39,926 bases of DNA from Legionella sp. Its GTDB lineage: Bacteria; Pseudomonadota; Gammaproteobacteria; Legionellales; Legionellaceae. The position numbers and the translations under genes are program-made. The stretch covers positions 1 to 39,926 of the forward strand of contig PKDH01000053.1 of assembly GCA_002863045.1 (NCBI GenBank). Reading direction: 5' to 3'. Below are positions 34,844 to 39,926 of the stretch, piece after piece. Below the pieces are notes generated by a model, which was not told the DNA's origin, did no database searches, and saw only the letters and a program-made list of their open reading frames with translations. The stretch's first letter is position 1. Each line of letters begins with the position of its first letter.

Positions 34844-36280
34844 TTATGCATTTAATTGCTGCAAAAGTAACTGCTTAAGTGTTTTTGGGTCAACTTGCCC
34901 TTGAGTTTGCTGCATCATTTGACCAATAAAAAAGGCTAGTAATTTGGTTTTGCCTTGTCGATAATCCTGTACTTGTTGAGGATGCGAATCAATCAATTGT
35001 TTTATTTGTACGATCAAAGCCTCAGGATTTAAAGTTGTTTGCGGTTTTTCTGATGTTAAAAGCGCGTCAAGTGAGTCAGGCTTTATGATAAGGTTGGCAA
35101 GAATTTTTTTTATAGCAGTGGGTGTGTATGTTTTTTCATGCAAAAAATTCAAGAGTTTGCCAAAGGTAGCTGCATCAATTGGGATGCTTTTAAAATTAAG
35201 GCCATGTTCCTTAAGTAGTGAAAGTAAATTACCTTTAAGCCAATTGACAATCATTTTTACTGAAGCTTGGGTGTATGTTTGTACTTGTTGAAAAAATTCA
35301 TAGTGTTCAGGTTGAGCTAATAAAAAATCGAGATCCGCTTCGTTTAAATCAGGATATGCTAAAAGTTTTTGTTTAATAGCCCTTGGTAGTGGTAAAAGCG
35401 CTTTTTTAGCCTGATTGAGCATGGTCGATGTGATGACGATACTTGGTAAATCAGGGTCAGGAAAATAACGATAATCATGGGCGTGTTCTTTTTGCCTAAG
35501 GCTTATGGTTTGATTGGTGTCAGGCGAGAACGCACGTGTTTCTTGCACAATTAACTCACCTTTGGCGAGTTTGGATGATTGTCTTTTTTGCTCATAGACA
35601 ATGGCTTTTTCAATAAATTTAAATGAGTTTAAATTTTTAAGTTCTACTCGTGTACCAAGGGTTTGGCTGTGAATGGGTTTAAGTGAAAGATTGACATCGC
35701 AACGAAACGAGCCTTCTTGCATATTACCATCGCAGATTTTTAAAAATCGCAGCAGTTGCTGTAAGGTTTTTAAATAAGTAACTGCTTCATCAGCAGAATA
35801 AAGGCAAGGCGTTGTCACAATTTCAAGCAAAGGCATGCCAGCACGATTTAAATCAATGGCTGTTTGATTTAAAGCAGGATGATGTATAAGTTTGCCTGCA
35901 TCTTCTTCTAAATGGGCGCGTTCAATAAAAACAGTTTTGGTGTGATGATTTGGCAGAATAATGTCAAGTTTACCCGGGCCTACGATAGGACATTGATATT
36001 GACTGATTTGATACCCTTTGGGTAAATCAGGATACATATAATTTTTACGTTCAAAGTAAGAAAGCAGATTAATGTTAGCATCAATGGCCAAGCCAAACTG
36101 TAAAGCATGCATCACTGCTTGTTGATTTAATACCGGTAAGGTGCCAGGTAGGCCGGCATCGATAAATGAAGTTTGGGTGTTAGGCATGGCGGCAAAACGT
36201 GTGCTACTTCCGGAAAAAAGTTTTGATTGGGTGGCAAGTTGTGCGTGTACTTCTAACCCAATAACAGTATCAAATTGCAT
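34844..36280 (-). CDS. gatB: Aspartyl/glutamyl-tRNA(Asn/Gln) amidotransferase subunit B
   Basis: 478 residues, complete. GatB is the ATP-dependent kinase part of GatCAB, which amidates misacylated Glu-tRNA(Gln) or Asp-tRNA(Asn). Signature blocks: VIGLEVHAQLATQSKLFSGS, NYMYPDLPKGYQISQYQCPI, DLNRAGMPLLEIVTTP and GSFRCDVNLSLKP. A YqeY-type tail domain that binds tRNA ends the protein. It starts one base after the gatA stop. Its presence implies indirect aminoacylation in this organism. Confidence 0.98.
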   Translation of the reverse strand: MQFDTVIGLEVHAQLATQSKLFSGSSTRFAAMPNTQTSFIDAGLPGTLPVLNQQAVMHALQFGLAIDANINLLSYFERKNYMYPDLPKGYQISQYQCPIVGPGKLDIILPNHHTKTVFIERAHLEEDAGKLIHHPALNQTAIDLNRAGMPLLEIVTTPCLYSADEAVTYLKTLQQLLRFLKICDGNMQEGSFRCDVNLSLKPIHSQTLGTRVELKNLNSFKFIEKAIVYEQKRQSSKLAKGELIVQETRAFSPDTNQTISLRQKEHAHDYRYFPDPDLPSIVITSTMLNQAKKALLPLPRAIKQKLLAYPDLNEADLDFLLAQPEHYEFFQQVQTYTQASVKMIVNWLKGNLLSLLKEHGLNFKSIPIDAATFGKLLNFLHEKTYTPTAIKKILANLIIKPDSLDALLTSEKPQTTLNPEALIVQIKQLIDSHPQQVQDYRQGKTKLLAFFIGQMMQQTQGQVDPKTLKQLLLQQLNA

Positions 36281-37714
36281 TTAATTCTCCTCAATCTCGC
36301 GCGTATGCCATGGCGTATGGGTTTGATAAAGTTGCGCGATTTGTAGTAACAAAGCCTCACTAAAATGATTGCCCATTAATTGCAACCCCATGGGTAACTT
36401 ATCTTTAAATCCCATGGGGATAGACATGGCCGGTAGGCCCGCTAAATTGGCAGGAACGGTTAGTAAATCACTTAAATACATCTCTACGGGTGGAGTATTA
36501 TCAGTTAGTTTAAAAGCAGTACTGGGTGTGGTTGGCGTTAAAATTAAGTCAACTTCTTTAAAATGATTTAAAAATTCTTGCTGAATTAGGCGGCGCACCT
36601 TTAAAGCTTGTAAATAATACGCGTCAAAGTAGCCTGCCGATAATACATGGGTGCCAGTTAGGATGCGACGTTTAACTTCTAGACCAAAGCCACTGGTACG
36701 TACTTGCGAGATGCTTTGTTTAAAGTCTGTATTGATTGTACATTGATGACCAAAACGCACGCCATCATAGCGTGCTAAGTTTGAGGAGGCTTCCGCTGAG
36801 GCTATGACATAGTAACAAGGTACCCAAGCTTGATGAAAATCGAACTTTATCTCAACCAAACTTACCCCAAGATTTTGTAATACTTTTAAAGCATCATCAA
36901 ATGCCGATTGCATTGAGGCATCTGTGTTATCAAGTAAGGCATAGGGTATGCCTACTTTCAAGCCCTTGAGTGTCTTGGGTTTGCAATCATCAATTGTAAG
37001 AGTATGAGCCACGGAGGTGGCATCTTTAATATCATGGTTTATCACAAAAGGTAATACACAACTTAAATCAGCCGCAGTTTTGGCCATAATACCCGCTTGG
37101 TCAAGGCTTGAAGCGAAGGCCACCATGCCAAAGCGCGATATACTACCATAAGTGGGTTTAATGCCTGACAATCCGCAAAAAGCGGCGGGTTGTCTAATCG
37201 ACCCACCTGTATCTGAAGCAGTCGTAAAAGACACAAGGCCTGCAGCAACAGCCGCCGCTGATCCGCCCGAAGAACCGCCGGCAACATAGTCTTGATGCCA
37301 CGGATTTTTGACTCCCCCAAAATAGCTGGTTTGATTGGTAGAACCCATGGCAAATTCATCCATATTGGTTTTGCCCAATGACACAACATGCTGTGCTTTT
37401 AATTGGGTAACAATGGTTGCATCAAAAGGTGATTGATAATGCTCAAGCATTTTAGAGCCACATGTGGTGGGCAGTTCTTTGGTGCAGAAAATATCTTTAT
37501 GTGCCATAGGGACGCCGGTTAAAAAAGGGGCATCAGGGTGTTGAAGTTTTTTATCAGCAAGTGCGGCGTATTTGAGTGCTAGCGTTTCGTCAACGCTAAT
37601 AAAAGCATTTAAAGAGGTTTGCTGCTTAATTTTTTCAAGTAAAATGGTGGTTAGCTCAACGCTTGATATTTTTTTTTGACGCAAGGCTTTTTGTGTCTCT
37701 ATAACGCTATTCAT
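36281..37714 (-). CDS. gatA: Aspartyl/glutamyl-tRNA(Asn/Gln) amidotransferase subunit A
   Basis: 477 residues. GatA is the amidase that hydrolyses glutamine to supply ammonia. The amidase signature is clear: the Lys in [20 protein letters not shown], and the Ser-cis-Ser-Lys nucleophile region [20 protein letters not shown] with [11 protein letters not shown]. The ATG at 37714 overlaps the gatC stop by four bases; the longer frame to 37750 is an artefact. The gene has a normal length and no truncation. Confidence 0.98.
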   Translation of the reverse strand: MNSVIETQKALRQKKISSVELTTILLEKIKQQTSLNAFISVDETLALKYAALADKKLQHPDAPFLTGVPMAHKDIFCTKELPTTCGSKMLEHYQSPFDATIVTQLKAQHVVSLGKTNMDEFAMGSTNQTSYFGGVKNPWHQDYVAGGSSGGSAAAVAAGLVSFTTASDTGGSIRQPAAFCGLSGIKPTYGSISRFGMVAFASSLDQAGIMAKTAADLSCVLPFVINHDIKDATSVAHTLTIDDCKPKTLKGLKVGIPYALLDNTDASMQSAFDDALKVLQNLGVSLVEIKFDFHQAWVPCYYVIASAEASSNLARYDGVRFGHQCTINTDFKQSISQVRTSGFGLEVKRRILTGTHVLSAGYFDAYYLQALKVRRLIQQEFLNHFKEVDLILTPTTPSTAFKLTDNTPPVEMYLSDLLTVPANLAGLPAMSIPMGFKDKLPMGLQLMGNHFSEALLLQIAQLYQTHTPWHTREIEEN

Positions 37715-38004
37715 GACGATGCCTCGGAAGTTTTTGTAGCCCCAACCCAATATAAATCCTCTTCAAAAGAATCGGTAAGCATGGCCAGCTCATTGACCAC
37801 ACTGTGTTCGGTGACCGTGTCATCGCGCCATGTAGGATGAAGGTCTAGTGGATGAAAAAGAGGCGACACATGGGTGGTATTGACTTGGCTTAATGTGGCT
37901 ACAAAATCAAGAATGGCTTGCACATCGTCGTTTAATTGCGTGCTTTGAGATGAAGTCGGTCGGAGATGTGCTAAATCAAAAATGGCTTTATTAGAACGGG
38001 TCAT
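37711..38004 (-). CDS. gatC: Aspartyl/glutamyl-tRNA(Asn/Gln) amidotransferase subunit C
   Basis: 97 residues, typical of GatC. It wraps around GatA and stabilises the complex. The family core is LNDDVQAILDFVATLSQVNT, then HVSPLFHPLDLHPTWRDDTV. It precedes gatA with a 4-base overlap and is the first gene of gatC-gatA-gatB on the minus strand. Its start, MTRSNKAIFDLAHL, has no strong ribosome site. Confidence 0.93.
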   Translation of the reverse strand: MTRSNKAIFDLAHLRPTSSQSTQLNDDVQAILDFVATLSQVNTTHVSPLFHPLDLHPTWRDDTVTEHSVVNELAMLTDSFEEDLYWVGATKTSEASS

Positions 38005-38148
38005 AGGGTATCTGTTTGGTTTTTATAAAAAATGATTGTACCTGAGTTATTTTTAAAATTGGACGAATGTTGGGAAAATTATGACTAAACTTTTAAAAAA
38101 AAGATTTGCTATAGTTAAGTTTTACATCACATAAAAGGAAACTTTATC

Positions 38149-38709
38149 ATGCCAGACATTCAACAACGCCGTTTAGTGTCCGAACGCAATTGGGTGTGGT
38201 TATTGGCTTTGGGTATTGTTTTTGTGGTATTGGGTACATTTGGTTTAGGGATGACCGTTTATTTTACGCTTATCAGCATATTATTTTTTGGTGTGCTTTT
38301 GATGATAGCAGGCATCATGCAGCTTATTGATGGTATCAAAAGTGCGGCATGGTCGGGATTATTTTGGCATATGTTTGTGGGGGTGTTGTATGTGGTCGCG
38401 GCCATCACGGTGTTATATGACCCTTTTTTAGCTTCTTCATTGCTTACCATGCTCATTGGTATTTTGTTATGTATGATGGGATTGGCTCGATTTGTCATGG
38501 CGTTGACCATCAAGCCCGCAGGTGGAATGATTTGGTTACTTATCTCAGGGTTATGTGCGCTTATTTTAGGAACTTTTATTTTAATACATTGGCCTTTGAG
38601 CGGCTTATGGGTAATTGGTTTATTTTTTACCATTGAGTTACTTATTAGTGGTTGGTCTTATATTTTTTGGGCATTAGCCTACAGGCAATCTTGCAAAAAA
38701 GCGCTGTGA
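38149..38709 (+). CDS. HdeD-like membrane protein (DUF308)
   Basis: 186 residues with six membrane helices arranged in pairs, as in the HdeD/DUF308 family. The repeated phrases VWLLALGIVFVVLGTFGLGM and MIWLLISGLCALILGTFILI show the internal duplication usual in this family. HdeD is linked to acid resistance in E. coli, but the molecular role is not known. A strong AAAGGAAACTTTATC ribosome site precedes the ATG. It is a single-gene unit; its stop lies 32 bases before the anthranilate synthase gene, which is on the same strand and could be cotranscribed. Confidence 0.85.
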   Translation: MPDIQQRRLVSERNWVWLLALGIVFVVLGTFGLGMTVYFTLISILFFGVLLMIAGIMQLIDGIKSAAWSGLFWHMFVGVLYVVAAITVLYDPFLASSLLTMLIGILLCMMGLARFVMALTIKPAGGMIWLLISGLCALILGTFILIHWPLSGLWVIGLFFTIELLISGWSYIFWALAYRQSCKKAL

Positions 38710-38741
38710 TAAACTAGGGTTTTCAAATTCAAAGGAAACTC

Positions 38742-39926
38742 ATGCAGCACAGGCTCAAAACCGCATCAGGTGTCGTAATTGATTATCAAGAGCAAGCAAT
38801 ACCGTACAAAGATGCCACCAAACCTTTAATTGAGCGCCTGGATAACGAACGAGGCGCTTTATTAGCCTCTGATTTTAATTGTCCGGGTCGTTATACTTGT
38901 TGGGACATTGGGTTTGTCAATCCACCAATTGCCATCACCGCTAAGGCGCATACACTATCTATTCAAGCACTAAATGCGCGCGGCAGCATGGTGCAAAAGA
39001 TGATGCATCATCTTTTAAATCAAACGAAAAATATTGAAATAAGTACTATAAATGAGTCTCAATTTACAGCCCAGACGTTAGGAGATGGAACCATTTTTAG
39101 TGAAGAGGCGCGCAGTAAACAGCCTTCTATTTTTACCATTTTACGTGCCTTACAACAGGGCTTGCATGTCGCTAATGAACCTTATCTGGGTTTATATGGG
39201 GCGTTTGGTTATGATTTAATTTTCCAATTTGAAGCGTTAGTAAAGCATCAACAGCGCCAAGATTCTCAACGCGATATGGTGCTTTATTTGCCAGATGAAT
39301 TGTATGTGGTTGACCACCATAAAGAGCAAGCTTTTATCAGGCGTTATGACTTTATGCTTGATGAGCTCTCAACCCAAGGGTTGGCACGTATAGGCACCTG
39401 GCAGGCGCCTGATAAAGCACAAAAACCGCCCAAAGAGGCTGACCACCTGCCTGGTGAGTATGCTGCTTTGGTTGAAAAAGCCAAACATCATTTTATTCAA
39501 GGTGATTTATTTGAAGTGGTGCCAAGCCAAACATTTTATGCCTCCTGCATCGCAAAACCATCGGTTTTATTAGCACGCTTAAGACAAAATAACCCATCGC
39601 CTTATGGCTTTTTAGTTAATTTAGGTGAAGGCGAGTATTTGGTCGGTAGCTCGCCTGAGATGTTTGTACGGGTCACCAATTCTCGAGTTGAAACCTGTCC
39701 AATTTCAGGCACCATCAAGCGCGGCAATGATGCCCTTGAAGATGCTAAAAACATTCAAGCTTTACTTGATAATGAAAAAGAAGCAGCCGAACTTACCATG
39801 TGCACCGATGTTGATAGAAATGATAAATCAAGAGTTTGTGTGGCCGGCAGTGTCAAGGTTATCGCCAGACGACAAATTGAGCTTTACTCAACCCTTATTC
39901 ATACAGTGGACCATGTTGAGGGCGTG
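38742..39926 (+). CDS. trpE: Anthranilate synthase, fused TrpE-TrpG type (3' truncated by the window)
   Basis: The first 395 codons of a gene that runs off the right edge; the start has AAAGGAAACTC as ribosome site. The segment GRYTCWDIGFVNPPIAITA, then FTILRALQQGLHVANEPYLG with LYGAFGYDLIFQFE, belongs to the clade of TrpE fused to TrpG (about 720-740 residues) rather than to stand-alone TrpE. Active-site blocks seen: VGSSPEMFVRV, CPISGTIKRG and TDVDRNDKSRVC. It converts chorismate and glutamine to anthranilate in tryptophan synthesis, possibly serving another aromatic product. The amidotransferase half is outside the window, so the fusion is predicted. Confidence 0.85.
   Translation, partial: MQHRLKTASGVVIDYQEQAIPYKDATKPLIERLDNERGALLASDFNCPGRYTCWDIGFVNPPIAITAKAHTLSIQALNARGSMVQKMMHHLLNQTKNIEISTINESQFTAQTLGDGTIFSEEARSKQPSIFTILRALQQGLHVANEPYLGLYGAFGYDLIFQFEALVKHQQRQDSQRDMVLYLPDELYVVDHHKEQAFIRRYDFMLDELSTQGLARIGTWQAPDKAQKPPKEADHLPGEYAALVEKAKHHFIQGDLFEVVPSQTFYASCIAKPSVLLARLRQNNPSPYGFLVNLGEGEYLVGSSPEMFVRVTNSRVETCPISGTIKRGNDALEDAKNIQALLDNEKEAAELTMCTDVDRNDKSRVCVAGSVKVIARRQIELYSTLIHTVDHVEGV

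Overview
The window is AT-rich DNA from a gammaproteobacterium, most likely a member of the Legionellales (Legionella/Coxiella-like). The housekeeping genes are gammaproteobacterial in content: a damX-type gene, minDE, guaBA-tadA, rpsB-tsf-pyrH-frr, gatCAB, hemF and pyrE. Between them lie genes that look like Dot/Icm-type effectors: a large CX5R phosphatase with a hydrophobic tail, a 1100-residue ankyrin/pentapeptide protein with a hydrophobic tail, and the remains of a second ankyrin protein. Two of these genes have TTAA-type tandem repeats with an 11-base period just upstream of a possible -10 box, as in the PmrA element of Legionella. No dot/icm genes are in the window, so the effector calls and the taxonomic placement are inference.

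Layout. 1-5404: 3' end of a DamX/SPOR-domain ATPase gene, converging on the putative effector phosphatase; then a GspC-like type II secretion gene with a Sel1-repeat lipoprotein, converging on mutY. 5575-9264: a two-gene operon of unknown function, a secreted HtrA-like protease, pyrE and a cold-shock protein. 9487-14636: an LplT-like transporter, hemF and a membrane diguanylate cyclase. 14930-20022: minD-minE without minC, a 42-residue cysteine-rich lipoprotein, a 44-bp perfect palindrome, and the tightly packed guaB-guaA-tadA operon.

20024-29510 is the accessory region: two adjacent broken genes (one frameshifted, one ankyrin gene with two frameshifts and a nonsense codon), two mini-genes including a DUF2256 zinc-ribbon protein, a BON lipoprotein, outer-membrane phospholipase A, an orphan type I restriction-like nuclease domain, a voltage-gated potassium channel, and the large ankyrin protein.

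29591-39926 is mostly core: a hotdog thioesterase; rpsB-tsf-pyrH-frr with a terminator-like hairpin between rpsB and tsf; an orphan FlgM-like protein; a cytochrome c5 whose 3' end runs into a GC-rich inverted-repeat element; an L,D-transpeptidase lipoprotein; gatC-gatA-gatB (indirect charging of Gln-tRNA and/or Asn-tRNA); an HdeD-like membrane protein; and the 5' part of an anthranilate synthase of the fused TrpE-TrpG type. I see no tRNA, rRNA, CRISPR array or insertion-sequence transposase. No stretch longer than about 300 bases lacks a gene; the longest gap, 14637-14929, holds only a small stem-loop.
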